From Pseudonocardiales bacterium (GTDB taxonomy: Bacteria > Actinomycetota > Actinomycetes > Mycobacteriales > QHCA01), in assembly GCA_003244095.1 (NCBI GenBank), contig QHCA01000407.1, positions 1-37,440 on the forward strand: a stretch of DNA of 37,440 nt, given 5' to 3'. The first letter of the stretch is position 1; each line of letters starts with the position of its first letter. Below are positions 1-8,136 of this stretch, one piece after another. The notes beneath the pieces were generated by a model, which was not told where the DNA came from, ran no database searches, and saw only the letters and a program-made list of their open reading frames with translations. The translations under genes and the position numbers were made by a program.

Positions 1-515
1 TCGGCCCAGTGCACGTCCTCGACGAGCAGGAGCAGCGGCGCGGCCCGGCTCAGCTCGCCGAGTGCGGCCCGGATGCCCTCGAACAGGTCGGCCCGGTCGA
101 TCCGCAGTGCCGGGCTCTGGTGGGGGTAGGGGACGGGGTCAGGCTCGGACAGCAGCCGGCGGACGGGCATCAGGCTCGCCACGGCCGGGCTGGCGTCGAC
201 GAGGGAGGTCGCGAGGTCCGGCGCCTCCGCGACGAGCCGCCCGAAGGCCTCGCTGAACGGCAGATAGGCCAGCGCACTGTCGCCGAAGTCCAGGCAGTGA
301 CCGACGAGCACCCGCCAGCCGGCCTGTTCCGCGCGCTCGCGCAACTCGGCCAGCAGGCGGGTCTTGCCGACCCCCGCATCGCCGGAGAGCAGGACTGCGG
401 ACTGGCGCGTGTCGGTCGGCTCGATGCCGGCCAGCTGTAGCAAGCGGGCGAGCTCGCCGGAACGGCCGACGAGCTGGCTGCGGGCGACCGGTGCGGCGGG
501 CATGTCCTGCATCAT
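1..515 (-). CDS. LuxR-type AAA ATPase regulator, N-terminal part (runs off the left edge)
   Basis: The reverse strand encodes about 171 residues with no stop before the window edge. After a short leader comes VGRSGELARLL, then the Walker A loop GDAGVGKT (residues 45-52), a typical AAA arm with HCLDFGDSALAYLPF, and a Walker B-like strand LLLLVEDVHWA at the edge. This order is that of the AAA_16 ATPase module of large LuxR-family (LAL/MalT-like) regulators, which usually run to 900 residues or more with a C-terminal HTH. The HTH would lie outside the window, so the LuxR label is inferred. Three in-frame ATGs lie close together (515, 512, 503). The first is preceded by a purine-rich GGCAGGCGGG. 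A 55-codon gene lies 68 bases upstream in the same orientation and may share its transcript. Confidence 0.75.
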   Translation of the reverse strand, partial: MMQDMPAAPVARSQLVGRSGELARLLQLAGIEPTDTRQSAVLLSGDAGVGKTRLLAELRERAEQAGWRVLVGHCLDFGDSALAYLPFSEAFGRLVAEAPDLATSLVDASPAVASLMPVRRLLSEPDPVPYPHQSPALRIDRADLFEGIRAALGELSRAAPLLLLVEDVHWA

Positions 516-583
516 CCCGCCTGCCACCGACAGGACCGCCCCGATCGCCTCCTCGACACCCAGCGCAGCGCGCACTGACAGGC

Positions 584-751
584 TCAGATGTTGCTGGGAC
601 GCTGCAGGACGTGGTTCCACCGCGCCGGCCGGCGGTGCGGACGGCCCCGCCGGCTGCGGCCGTACCGCTCGGCCGAGGTGAGCGGCTGGTAGGCGGCCCG
701 GATGCGCTCCGTGCGGTAGTCGATCTCGGCGCCGAGCAGATCGTGCAACAT
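584..751 (-). CDS. small 55-residue basic protein upstream of the ATPase regulator
   Basis: This short reading frame starts at an ATG preceded by AGGGAG with good spacing and ends in TGA. The product begins MLHDLLGAEIDYRTERIRAA, a likely amphipathic helix. A strongly basic segment follows (YGRSRRGRPHRRPARW) and then HVLQRPSNI. There is no signal peptide or membrane segment. The clear ribosome site, the shared orientation and the 68-base gap to the next gene suggest a real gene, possibly a leader or accessory protein of the downstream ATPase regulator. I do not recognise a named family. The basic tail could bind nucleic acid, but that is inference. Confidence 0.55.
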   Translation of the reverse strand: MLHDLLGAEIDYRTERIRAAYQPLTSAERYGRSRRGRPHRRPARWNHVLQRPSNI

Positions 752-819
752 GATGGGCTCCCTTGTCAGGCTCGTTCTTGACGTACTCAGCCTGCGCGTC
801 TGAGGAGCCCGGCCACATC

Positions 820-831
820 GGGACTATGTCC
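820..831. promoter_or_regulatory. short palindrome in the promoter region of the small-gene/ATPase operon
   Basis: GGGACTATGTCC has GGAC/GTCC arms around TAT, about 70 bases upstream of the 55-codon gene. It resembles a half-degenerate NarL/DevR-type box (GGGAC...GTCCC), but the spacer is one base shorter than in the DevR consensus. It may be an operator for the LuxR-type regulator encoded downstream. No experimental or statistical support is available. Confidence 0.25.
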
Positions 832-882
832 TATCTACGGGTACGGGCGCCCGAGGCCTCCTTAGTCGCGGCTGATCGTCGT

Positions 883-1431
883 TTACCCGAAGGACACGTC
901 CGTGGCCGGTAAGACTTCGACGAACCGGTCCGGGTATCTCAGGGTCGCCATGCGGGAGTTGACGAACCCGCTGACGGTGGCCGCGTCGAGCTGCCTGCCT
1001 GAGATGACGGCCGACTCGGCGGCGTGGCCGTCGGCGACGAGCGCAATGTCGTAGCCGTGTGCGAGCGCCGACAGCGCTGTGGTCTGGACGCAGTAGTCCG
1101 AATGTGCTCCGGTGACCACGAGCCGACGGGCGCCGGCCTGCCGCAGAACTTCGTCGAGATCAGTCGCGGCGAACGCGTCGCGGAACGTCTTCTCCACCAC
1201 GACGTCCCCCTCGCGATGGTCGAGGCGGGAATCGAGCTGCCACGCCTCGCTGCCGGGCGGCAGGTCCTCGTCCTGATGGCGTACGAAGACAAGTGGCGCC
1301 GCGGACCGCCGCGCATCGGCGATCAGTCCGTTCACCGTTGCGAGCACCGCCCTGGCCGCCGGGCACGTTGCCATCACGTCGCGCTGCATGTCGATCACGA
1401 TCAGAGCGGAAGTCACCGAGTCATTGTTCAC
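883..1431 (-). CDS. isochorismatase-like cysteine hydrolase
   Basis: The 182-residue product has the cysteine hydrolase (isochorismatase/nicotinamidase) layout. The first strand ALIVIDMQRDV carries Asp14, VVEKTFRDAF carries Lys81, and TGAHSDYCVQTTA carries Cys114. Together these form the Asp-Lys-Cys triad of the family. FRDAFAATDLDEVL and the length (about 180 residues) match the soluble small-molecule amidase group. The real substrate cannot be told from sequence, and true isochorismatases lack the Cys. The GTG start at 1431 was chosen because GGGAG sits 9 bases upstream. An in-frame ATG at about 1487 would add some 20 residues but begins in front of that ribosome site. The gene lies downstream of the TIGR03084 gene with a 15-bp inverted repeat between them, so it is probably transcribed separately. 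Confidence 0.85.
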   Translation of the reverse strand: MNNDSVTSALIVIDMQRDVMATCPAARAVLATVNGLIADARRSAAPLVFVRHQDEDLPPGSEAWQLDSRLDHREGDVVVEKTFRDAFAATDLDEVLRQAGARRLVVTGAHSDYCVQTTALSALAHGYDIALVADGHAAESAVISGRQLDAATVSGFVNSRMATLRYPDRFVEVLPATDVSFG

Positions 1432-1522
1432 CGCAGGATGCTCCCGCTCGAGGATCGGCAGTCGGACCAGCGAGTCGCGCGCCGCCATGTTCGTGGCAAT
1501 CCAGTGGCGCGACGGTTTTCGC

Positions 1523-1578
1523 CATGATCCAGGGAAGATCGGTGCTGCCGGAGCCGCACGAGACTTCCCTGGATCATG
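1523..1578. terminator. perfect 15-bp inverted repeat, likely terminator of the SMP-30/TIGR03084 operon
   Basis: Arms 1523-1537 and 1564-1578 (catgatccagggaag / cttccctggatcatg) are perfectly complementary, with a 26-base loop. The repeat lies in the 248-base gap between two minus-strand genes, downstream of the TIGR03084 stop at 1680. No U-tract follows, which is common in actinobacterial terminators. A regulatory or mobile repeat is an alternative. Confidence 0.45.
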
Positions 1579-1679
1579 AGTGCGGAGACCGGCACCAGGG
1601 TCCCGCTCGTCGTCTTCGCCTTCCAATCCCAACTGCTCACCGTGACGATCTGACCGGACTCTTCGTGCGAGCCGCAGGC

Positions 1680-2441
1680 TCAGGCGTAGGTACGGACGAG
1701 TGCGAGTACGCCGGCCGCATCGGGCCCGTCGGCCCTGAGTGTGGTTTTCGCGGGGTCCAGGCGCCGGGCGGCGACGAGGCAGAACTCCACGGCCTCCCCG
1801 CGTACGGTGGTCGCCGCGGCGCCCTCGCCGAAGGTCCACTGCCCACCGCCGGGGGCATCGAGTACGACGGCAACCGGGCCGGCCAGGTCGGCACCGGCCC
1901 GGGCGAAGGCGTAGGGCACGGTCCGCCACGCCAGGCGGGCGATGTGCCGCAGCCGGTCGTCCTGCGCGACGTCGGCGCCGAGGGCGTCGGCGACGTCGCC
2001 GGTGTGGATCCAGCCCTCGGCGAGCCGGGTGGTGGCCAGGGTCCGGGCGGACAGCAGTCCGGTGACCCAGGTCAGCCGTTCGCCGGGGTCGCAGGCGGCA
2101 AGCGCGTGCCGCTCGGCGGCCGCGGCGGCCCGCCACCGGCTGAGCAGCTCCGCTGCCGGCACGCCGCGCTCAGCGTCCACAGCGGTCGCCGCGGCATCGT
2201 CGACGGTGGCACCCGCTTGCCGATCCGCCGCCGTCCAGCCGGCCCCGGCTCCCGCCTCCGCGAGGCGGCCCCGCGTCGTCGCCGCGGCCAGCTCGTCGGT
2301 CTGGGCCAGATGCAGCACCACGTCGGCCACGGTCCAGCCGGGGCAGCGGGTCGGCGCATTCCACCCGGCGTCACCCAGACCCGCGAGCAGGGCGTCGAGC
2401 TCGGCATGCTGGGTGGCCAGGCACCCCACGATCTCGTTCAC
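1680..2441 (-). CDS. TIGR03084-type protein of the mycothiol-dependent DinB/maleylpyruvate isomerase fold
   Basis: The 253-residue protein starts with a DinB-like four-helix segment containing CPGWTVADVVLHLAQTDE (about residues 34-50). The middle holds LSARTLATTRLAEGWIHTGDVADALG, and the C-terminal half has a beta-rich portion (VAVVLDAPGGGQWTFG...AVEFCLVAARR). This pattern is that of the TIGR03084 family related to mycothiol-dependent maleylpyruvate isomerase. In that family the His residues of HLAQTDE and WIHTGD help bind a divalent metal. Substrate and reaction are unknown. The start is the GTG at 2441, which overlaps the stop of the upstream SMP-30 gene in GTGA, implying translational coupling. 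A mycothiol-linked enzyme fits an actinomycete host. Confidence 0.85.
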   Translation of the reverse strand: MNEIVGCLATQHAELDALLAGLGDAGWNAPTRCPGWTVADVVLHLAQTDELAAATTRGRLAEAGAGAGWTAADRQAGATVDDAAATAVDAERGVPAAELLSRWRAAAAAERHALAACDPGERLTWVTGLLSARTLATTRLAEGWIHTGDVADALGADVAQDDRLRHIARLAWRTVPYAFARAGADLAGPVAVVLDAPGGGQWTFGEGAAATTVRGEAVEFCLVAARRLDPAKTTLRADGPDAAGVLALVRTYA

Positions 2442-3475
2442 AACTCACCGACTGTCAGTTCGAACGCTCCGACGGCACCGCCGTGCAGGGTGCCCAGCCA
2501 GACCGTGCCGTCGTGCTCGCGAACGCCGGTCACCGTCGACACGCCGGCCACCTTCGCCTGCAGATCGTGCACCACGTCGCCGCCGGCGTCGACGGCCTGC
2601 ACCCAGGTGGTATCCACCGGCTTGGGACGCAGTGCGTCGGGCAGCGCCCAGAGCGCACGGCGAAGCGCCGGGTGCCGGGGTGAGAGGAGGTCGAGGGCGG
2701 CGTTGCGCGGGGCGGCCAGAGCGATCCAGATGAGCCCGTCGCCGCCCAGGGAGATGTTGTCGGGAAAGCCCGGCAGGTTATCCACCAGCCGGTCCACCTC
2801 GCCGGCCCGCTCGCCGGTGAACCAGAGCCGGGTGAGCCGGTAGGCGCCGGTCTCGGCGACGGCGACGAAGGACTCGTCGGCGGCCAGCGCCACCCCGTTG
2901 GCGAAGTGCAGCCCGTCGAGGAGCACCTGGCAGGAGCCGTCGGGGTCACGGCGGAGCAGCCGGCCGGTGCCGGAGTGCTCCAGCAGGTCGGCCTCCCAGT
3001 GCTTCAGCGCGAACCGCTGCGTGGAGTCGCTGAAGTAGATCGCCCCGTCGGCGGCGATCGCGGCGTTGTTGCACACCCGCAGTGGCGTGCCGCCCGCGTC
3101 GTCTCCGGCGGCGATGAGGCGCTCGATCCGGCCGCCGTCGTCCGGGTGGATCCGCAGGAGCCCGCGTTCGGCATCGCAGACGACGAGGGTGCCATCGCGG
3201 TCGACCTCTATCCCGAGGGGCCGGCCGCCGGTGTCGGCGATCACGTCGACACGCTCACCGCCGGCGGACAGCCGCAGCACCCGACCGTCCTCCAACCCGG
3301 CCAGCAACCGCCCCGAGGCATCGCGGGCGACATCCTCCGGGCCGCGGCCGGGCACGGGCAGCAGTCGTACCGGTGGCAGGGGTTCCGTACCGCGAGCACT
3401 GCGAGCGCGTGCGGGAGCGGACGGTGGCTGCCAGACAACGGGACGGATGCGCGGTCGGGACACGCTGGACATCAT
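2438..3475 (-). CDS. SMP-30/gluconolactonase/strictosidine-synthase-like beta-propeller protein
   Basis: The 345-residue product reads as a six-bladed propeller. GPEDVARDASGRLLAGLEDG begins the first blade. Later features are RVCNNAAIAADGAIYFSDST, LDGLHFANGVALAADESF, DNLPGFPDNISLGGDGLIWIAL and a closing DGTVWLGTLHGG. The acidic and Asn residues in PED, CNNA and FANG match the metal-binding centre of SMP-30-like hydrolases. Many such proteins act on lactones, but the strictosidine-synthase-like branch in bacteria has no assigned substrate. There is no convincing signal peptide. Tandem ATGs at 3475 and 3472 are the likely start, since upstream sequence in frame has no plausible coding character. 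The stop overlaps the next gene by four bases, so the two proteins are probably made together. The gene is divergent from the SPFH gene across 246 bases. Confidence 0.8.
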   Translation of the reverse strand: MMSSVSRPRIRPVVWQPPSAPARARSARGTEPLPPVRLLPVPGRGPEDVARDASGRLLAGLEDGRVLRLSAGGERVDVIADTGGRPLGIEVDRDGTLVVCDAERGLLRIHPDDGGRIERLIAAGDDAGGTPLRVCNNAAIAADGAIYFSDSTQRFALKHWEADLLEHSGTGRLLRRDPDGSCQVLLDGLHFANGVALAADESFVAVAETGAYRLTRLWFTGERAGEVDRLVDNLPGFPDNISLGGDGLIWIALAAPRNAALDLLSPRHPALRRALWALPDALRPKPVDTTWVQAVDAGGDVVHDLQAKVAGVSTVTGVREHDGTVWLGTLHGGAVGAFELTVGEL

Positions 3476-3721
3476 GCCTGGCGAGGGACACAAATACCGC
3501 GTCGCCGGACGAAGGGCGCTCCGGTACGCTCCCCGGCCAAGGGCCTCCCGGCTCGGCTCAGTAGCGAGCGACATTACGGCGGCTGTGCGATTGGACTCAA
3601 TCATCCTCAGCTGACAGCCGCCTCTCACCAAGCTCGTCCTGCATATGGGGCGGAGTGCCGGGAGTGCCCGCCTCATTCGGTACGACAGGATCCCGACGAT
3701 CAGGACAGGAAGCAGACCGAC

Positions 3722-4591
3722 ATGGCCACGACGCGCGCGATCCACAGCGACGAGGTGATCGTCCGCAGCACCCACCGCGGGCTGCGATACGAGGACGGCC
3801 GGCTGGTCACGATCCTCGAGCCCGGCCGCTACCGGCTGCCCAAGGGTGGCCGGCGCGGCCCGGTGGTCGAGATCGTCCAGGTCGACATGCGCGAGCGCGA
3901 GATCACCATCAAGGGGCAGGAGATCCTCACCGCCGACAAGGTCGCCCTGCGGGTCAGCGTGATCACGCAGTTCCGGGTGACCGACCCGGTGGCCGCCCTG
4001 GAGTCCGTCGCCGACTACGAGAACCGGCTCTACAGCGACGTGCAGCTCGCCGCCCGGCGTTCCCTGGCCACCATGCAGCTGTCGGACATCCTGACCAACC
4101 GCAACCAGCTCTCGGAGGACATCCTCAGCGAGGTCACCGACGCGGCGGCCGGCTACGGCGTGTCCATCTCCCGCGCGGACGTCAAGGACCTGGTCTTCCC
4201 GGGCAACCTGCAGGAGATCATGAACCGCGTCCTTGCCACCGAGCGGCTGTCGGAGGCGGCGCTGGTCGAGTCGCGGACCAAAGCCGAGCAGGACCGGATC
4301 GAGTCTGGCGCCCGGGCCGAGGCCGAGCAGCTGGAGTCCCAGGCCCGCCGGCAGGCGTCGCTGCTCACCGCGCAGGCCGATGCCGACGCGATGCGGATCC
4401 GCGCCGACGCCGACGTCGACGCGCTGCGCCGACGGGCCGAGGCGGCCTCGGCCTACGCCGATCACCCCGCGCTGCTGCGGCTGCGCGAGCTGGAGACCCT
4501 CTCCGCCCTGGGCGCCAACTCCAACGCCCGGCTCTACCTCGACTTCGACCGGCCCGCCGCCTCGGCCGACGGCGCTGCGCGACGCGACTAG
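3722..4591 (+). CDS. SPFH/band-7 (slipin-like) protein
   Basis: The ATG has AGGAAG upstream. The 289-residue product lacks the N-terminal membrane hairpin of classical stomatins and begins in the cytoplasm-like sequence ATTRAIHSDEVIVRS. An SPFH domain covers about residues 10-190 (GLRYEDGRLVTILEPGRYRLP, VDMREREITIKGQEILTADKVALRVSV, YENRLYSDVQLAARRSLATMQLSDIL). A long alanine/glutamate-rich helix follows (AEQDRIESGARAEAEQLESQARRQ...ADADVDALRRRAEAA), the coiled-coil stalk on which these proteins oligomerise. Band-7 proteins scaffold membrane microdomains or protease complexes, but no partner is encoded next to it. It is single, between a divergent SMP-30 gene and a broken transglutaminase gene on the other strand. 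Confidence 0.9.
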   Translation: MATTRAIHSDEVIVRSTHRGLRYEDGRLVTILEPGRYRLPKGGRRGPVVEIVQVDMREREITIKGQEILTADKVALRVSVITQFRVTDPVAALESVADYENRLYSDVQLAARRSLATMQLSDILTNRNQLSEDILSEVTDAAAGYGVSISRADVKDLVFPGNLQEIMNRVLATERLSEAALVESRTKAEQDRIESGARAEAEQLESQARRQASLLTAQADADAMRIRADADVDALRRRAEAASAYADHPALLRLRELETLSALGANSNARLYLDFDRPAASADGAARRD

Positions 4592-4617
4592 CGGTGCGTC
4601 GGCCCGCGCGCCGGCGG

Positions 4618-5250
4618 TCAGCGCAGGCGGGTCAGCTCGACCGTGGCGCCCAGGGACTCCGCCGGCGGGCCGTGGTAGACGCCCGAGAGCGGCCGGACGT
4701 CGGCGTAGTCACGGCCGCGGGCCACCCCCACGTGCCGCTCCCCCACGGCCGCGAGACCGGTGGGGTCGGCGGCGATCCAGTCGCCGGACCAGAACTCCAC
4801 CCACGCGTGGCTCTCACCGCTCTTCGTCATGCCGACCGCCGGGTCGCTGCCGTCGACGAGTGGGTAGAGGTAGCCCGACACGTACCGGGCAGGCAACCCC
4901 ATCGCCCGCAGGACGGCCAGCGCCACGTGGGCGTAGTCCTGGCAGACCCCCTTGCCTACGGCCCGGGCCTCGGCCGACGTCGTGTGCACCGGCGGCGGGA
5001 GGGCGGCAGCACCGGTGGTCTCGACCACCGACGATGCCGTGACCTCCGGCTCGGTGTGCGGCACGTGCACGTCGAAGGCGTCGACCAGGGTCCCCAGTGG
5101 TCGGCGTAGCGCAGCGGCCGCGAGCCGGGCGAGACGTCGAGCCTGAACTCCAGCGTGTGCTGCCCGCGGGTGGAGGCCGGCGTCATCCTCGCCTCGTTGT
5201 AGGAGACCCGCACCGCGGTGGCGTAGTGGTAGGCCGTGCGGTGCGACAGC
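4618..5250 (-). pseudogene. transglutaminase-like protein, frameshifted and lacking a clear start
   Basis: Read on the minus strand, the N-terminal part (HRTAYHYATAVRVSYNEARM, LEFRLDVSPG, RYADHWG) lies in one frame. The rest (DAFDVHVPHTEPEVTASS, GKGVCQDYAHVALAVLRAMG, GESHAWVEFW, DWIAADPTG, GRDYADVRPLSG) lies in another. The two join at about 5090-5095, where one extra base in CACTGGGG/ACCCTGG would restore continuity (HWG-TLVDAFDV). The Cys-His-Asp triad of the superfamily is present in the second frame (VCQDYAH, SHAWVEF, AADPTG). Homology begins abruptly at about 5250 with no start or ribosome site, exactly where a second transglutaminase fragment on the opposite strand begins. Such proteins usually sit with alpha-E and ATP-grasp partners, which are absent here. 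A sequencing error could explain the frameshift but not the lost start. Confidence 0.75.
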
Positions 5251-5469
5251 GGCACGCACGCCTGGATCGAAGTCGTGGTGGCTGATGGGGACCGGGCGCG
5301 GGCCGTTGCCCTCGACCCCTGCAACGGCCGCCAGGCCGGCTCGCGGCACCTGCCTGTGGCCGCCGGTCGCGACTACGCCGACGTCGCCCCGACCTCGGGA
5401 CGGTACGCCAGCGCAGCCCGCGGCCGCCTGACGGCCGACAAGCAACTCGGCGTGACGCTCGCGGCGTGA
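5251..5469 (+). pseudogene. C-terminal remnant of a second transglutaminase-like gene
   Basis: About 72 codons encode GTHAWIEVVVADGD, VALDPCNGRQAG, HLPVAAGRDYADVAPTSGRY and LTADKQLGVTLAA, then TGA. This is the C-terminal third of a transglutaminase-core protein, beginning at the catalytic His motif (S/T-H-A-W) and including the Asp motif (DPCNG). The catalytic Cys region is missing. It is not a copy of the minus-strand gene: aligned positions differ substantially (THAWIEVVVADG against SHAWVEFWSGDW), so it derives from a paralogue. It joins the broken 5' end of the minus-strand gene at about 5250 with essentially no spacer. No start or ribosome site precedes it. Confidence 0.7.
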
Positions 5470-5574
5470 CCGGACCTCGCACCCAGGGAGGTCGGTCCTG
5501 CCACGACACGCCGTCGTGGGGGTACTCGCCGTTGCCACTTACACTGCTGGCGGCTGGGAGGAGATGAGCCCGCA

Positions 5575-6756
5575 GTGGACAGTCAGCTCGATGCCGTTAG
5601 CCGCCCGTCGCGCGTGGCCGAGGCCGGTGAGGCGATCTCGGCCGAAGAGCTCCAACTCGCCACCCGCAACCACGGCTTGCCGCTGGAGGCGCTGCGCTTC
5701 GACATCACCCCGCCCGGCCTGCACTACCTGCTGACTCACTACGACATCCCGGTGGTCGATCCGGCCACGTACCGGCTGACTGTCGACGGCCTGGTGGACA
5801 CCGCGCTGACGCTCGACCTGGACAACCTCCGGTCCAGGCCGAAGGTGTCGATGGTCGTGACGTTCGAATGCGCCGGCAACGGCCGGGCCCGACTGCTGCC
5901 CCGGCCGGTCAGCCAGCCGTGGCTGGTCGAGGCGGTCGGCAATTCGCGCTGGACGGGAACACCGCTGGCACCCCTGCTGCGCGAGGCGAGCCTGCACGAC
6001 CGCGCCCTCGACATCGTCTTCACCGGCATCGACCACGGTGTCGAGCGGGGCATCGAGCAGGTCTACCAGCGCAGCCTGTCGGTGTCGGAGGCGCTGCGCG
6101 GCGACGTGCTTCTGGTGTACGAGATGAACGGCGCGCCCCTGCCTCCCCAGCATGGGTACCCGCTGCGGCTGGTCGTGCCGGGGTGGTACGGCATGGCTCA
6201 GGTGAAGTGGCTCGACCGGATCAGCGCAGTCGCTGAGCCGTTCGACGGCTACCAGATGCGCGCCTACCGGCTGCGGCAACATCCGGACGACCCGGGCGTG
6301 CCGCTGACCCGCATCGAGCCACGCGCCCTGCTCGCCCCTCCCGGCTTCCCCGACTTCATGTCGCGGGCGCGCGTGCTGCGGGCCGGCCCCACCCTCGTCG
6401 AGGGGCGAGCCTGGTCTGGCTTCGCCCCGGTCAGCGCCGTCGATGTGAGCGTTGACGGGGGCTTGTCGTGGTCCGCCGCCACCGTCGAGCCCGCGCCGGA
6501 CCGGTGGGGCTGGGTCCGGTGGATCTGGCCGTGGGCGGCCACCGAGGGCAGCTATGTGCTCACGGCCTGCGCCTCCGACGCCAGCGGCCGCAGCCAGCCG
6601 ATCGAGCAGTCGTGGAACCGCGGCGGATTCGCCAACAACCTCGTCCAGCGCGTGCCGTTGACCGTGATCAGCCCTGCTCCGAACGGCGGCAGAGCGGGAT
6701 TGTCGGGCCGGGACCGGACCGCGGCTCCGCCTTCCCACCCCGACGGGAGCGCCTGA
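5575..6756 (+). CDS. sulfite oxidase-like molybdopterin-dependent oxidoreductase
   Basis: The 393-residue product has the sulfite-oxidase fold. The molybdopterin domain covers about residues 30-235, with VVTFECAGNGR holding the Mo-ligand Cys99 and GNSRWTGTPLAPLL, YEMNGAPLPPQHGYPLRLVVPGWYGMAQVKWL following. A C-terminal Mo-co dimerisation domain follows (VEGRAWSGFAPVSAVDVSVDGGLSWSAA, WGWVRWIWPW, ASDASGRSQP). There is no Tat signal or haem domain, so it is probably cytoplasmic and uses an external electron acceptor. Sulfite is the best guess for substrate. The start is the GTG at 5575 behind GGGAGGAG (5556-5563), with a somewhat long spacer; the ATG at 5564 is out of frame. It ends three bases before a convergent gene. 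Confidence 0.88.
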   Translation: MDSQLDAVSRPSRVAEAGEAISAEELQLATRNHGLPLEALRFDITPPGLHYLLTHYDIPVVDPATYRLTVDGLVDTALTLDLDNLRSRPKVSMVVTFECAGNGRARLLPRPVSQPWLVEAVGNSRWTGTPLAPLLREASLHDRALDIVFTGIDHGVERGIEQVYQRSLSVSEALRGDVLLVYEMNGAPLPPQHGYPLRLVVPGWYGMAQVKWLDRISAVAEPFDGYQMRAYRLRQHPDDPGVPLTRIEPRALLAPPGFPDFMSRARVLRAGPTLVEGRAWSGFAPVSAVDVSVDGGLSWSAATVEPAPDRWGWVRWIWPWAATEGSYVLTACASDASGRSQPIEQSWNRGGFANNLVQRVPLTVISPAPNGGRAGLSGRDRTAAPPSHPDGSA

Positions 6757-6759
6757 GGA

Positions 6760-7866
6760 TCAGGGCTGGACGCGCGCCCAGCTGAACGGCCCGAACGCCT
6801 CGGAGCTCGCGGGGTTGGACGCCTTCGGGTCGACGGTCAGCCGGAGCCATTCGAGTGGCGTGGTGCTGCCATGCACCACGACGCGGTGGAAGTTCGCCAC
6901 GTCATAGGTCCCGCCCGGCGGCGCGTGCAGGCTGTTCAGCGGGTCCGAGGCGGCCAGCGGGTTGTCGGAGCGGTAGACGTGCGAGTCGCCGTTGAACATC
7001 AGCACCGGCCGGCCGAAGTCCTGGGTCGCGGCCGCGACGGCGGCCACGAAGGGGTCGTACCCGGCCAGATGGTCCGGCGTCTTGCCGTCGAGGTCCCACA
7101 TGTCGGCCTGGTCGATGATCACGACTGCCTTCGCGTCCTCGCCCCTGGCCTCGGCGAACGCTGCGGCAAGCCAGCGCAGGTCGGCACCGGTCCGGTTGGC
7201 GACCTCGTCGCTCTGTTGCGTCGTCAGCGGCTGGCCGAACCACGGATCCTGGTCGTTATTCGACCCGCCCGGGATGTTGAGAGTCACGAACACGACCTTC
7301 GCCTGGCGCCACCGGACGTTCTCGACGTACGCGGCGTCTCCGGGATGGGCGCAGTCGAACTCGCGGGCCTGGGAGGTCACGTGGTCCTTGGCGCCCAGAG
7401 TGCCGCCCGGGCGGGGGAAGAAGACGGAGCGGACCAGCGCCAGGTTGGCCGCGGGATTGCCGTCGGCGTAGTCCACCCCGAGGCCTCCGCCCTCGGCCGC
7501 CTTGTGGCAGTCGGCCCACTCGTTGTCGCCCGGGGTGTAGACAAGCGGATCGGCGAAGCGCGTCCACAGCGCGGCGATCGAACGGTCGTAGGACTCCGTG
7601 CAGAACTGCTTGCCCGAGTGGATGTCGCCGACGTGCACCGCGCGCGAGACGGCGGGATCGGCGTTGATCGAGTCGATGAACGCCGGCGTCGCGTCGAACT
7701 GCGCCGTGTCGGTCGGGCTGATGCCGTACGGCGAGTCGCCGTACACGGCCAGCGTGGCGACCTTTCCGAATCCATCGGCGGCGGCAGTCCCATTGCCCGC
7801 GTACGCGCTGGTGGGGGTGAGGACCGCCAGAGCGACGGCGACGGCGAGCCCGATGGTCTTTCTCAT
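6760..7866 (-). CDS. secreted metallophosphoesterase-like protein
   Basis: The ATG has GGGAG six bases upstream. The product (368 residues) begins with a cleavable signal peptide (MRKTIGLAVAVALAVLTPTSAYA, cut after Ala23). The mature part carries calcineurin-like metal motifs: VYGDSPYG (Asp44), HVGDIHSGK (Asp81, His83), YTPGDNEW in place of the usual GNHE, a later VVIIDQADMW, and MFNGDSHVYRSDNP near the end. The GDNE variant and the length fit the group of exported metallophosphoesterases of unknown substrate found in actinomycetes and proteobacteria. Four Cys residues (FCTES, ADCHK, FDCAH) suggest extracytoplasmic disulfides. It converges on the sulfite-oxidase-like gene without room for a separate terminator. 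Confidence 0.8.
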   Translation of the reverse strand: MRKTIGLAVAVALAVLTPTSAYAGNGTAAADGFGKVATLAVYGDSPYGISPTDTAQFDATPAFIDSINADPAVSRAVHVGDIHSGKQFCTESYDRSIAALWTRFADPLVYTPGDNEWADCHKAAEGGGLGVDYADGNPAANLALVRSVFFPRPGGTLGAKDHVTSQAREFDCAHPGDAAYVENVRWRQAKVVFVTLNIPGGSNNDQDPWFGQPLTTQQSDEVANRTGADLRWLAAAFAEARGEDAKAVVIIDQADMWDLDGKTPDHLAGYDPFVAAVAAATQDFGRPVLMFNGDSHVYRSDNPLAASDPLNSLHAPPGGTYDVANFHRVVVHGSTTPLEWLRLTVDPKASNPASSEAFGPFSWARVQP

Positions 7867-8136
7867 AGCGCTCTCCCGGAGTCGTGCGCTGACGGCCGAA
7901 GCCGGACCGAAACGCTGAGGATCCGTCGGAACGTAGCAATCCGGCCCCGCACAGTGCACTGCCGGGGAGTGACTATCAAGTGAACTCCCGGTAGCAACTT
8001 GCCGAGCGCGACCACGCGCCGGTCGAGACGGGAGGGGTGGGGCGGAGCTGGATGTTCACGCCTGTTTTGCGCTGGCCTGATCTCCTGGCGACCTCGCGCT
8101 GAACGCACTCGGGGGGGACTTGGTGAGCAGCCTTTC

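Noticed and set aside
1293-2843. 516-codon plus-strand open frame
   Set aside because: It is the antisense shadow of the hydrolase, TIGR03084 and SMP-30 genes in GC-rich DNA; its product is low-complexity and matches nothing.
3655-5109. 484-codon plus-strand open frame
   Set aside because: Proline/arginine-rich out-of-frame reading of the SPFH gene, without a domain.
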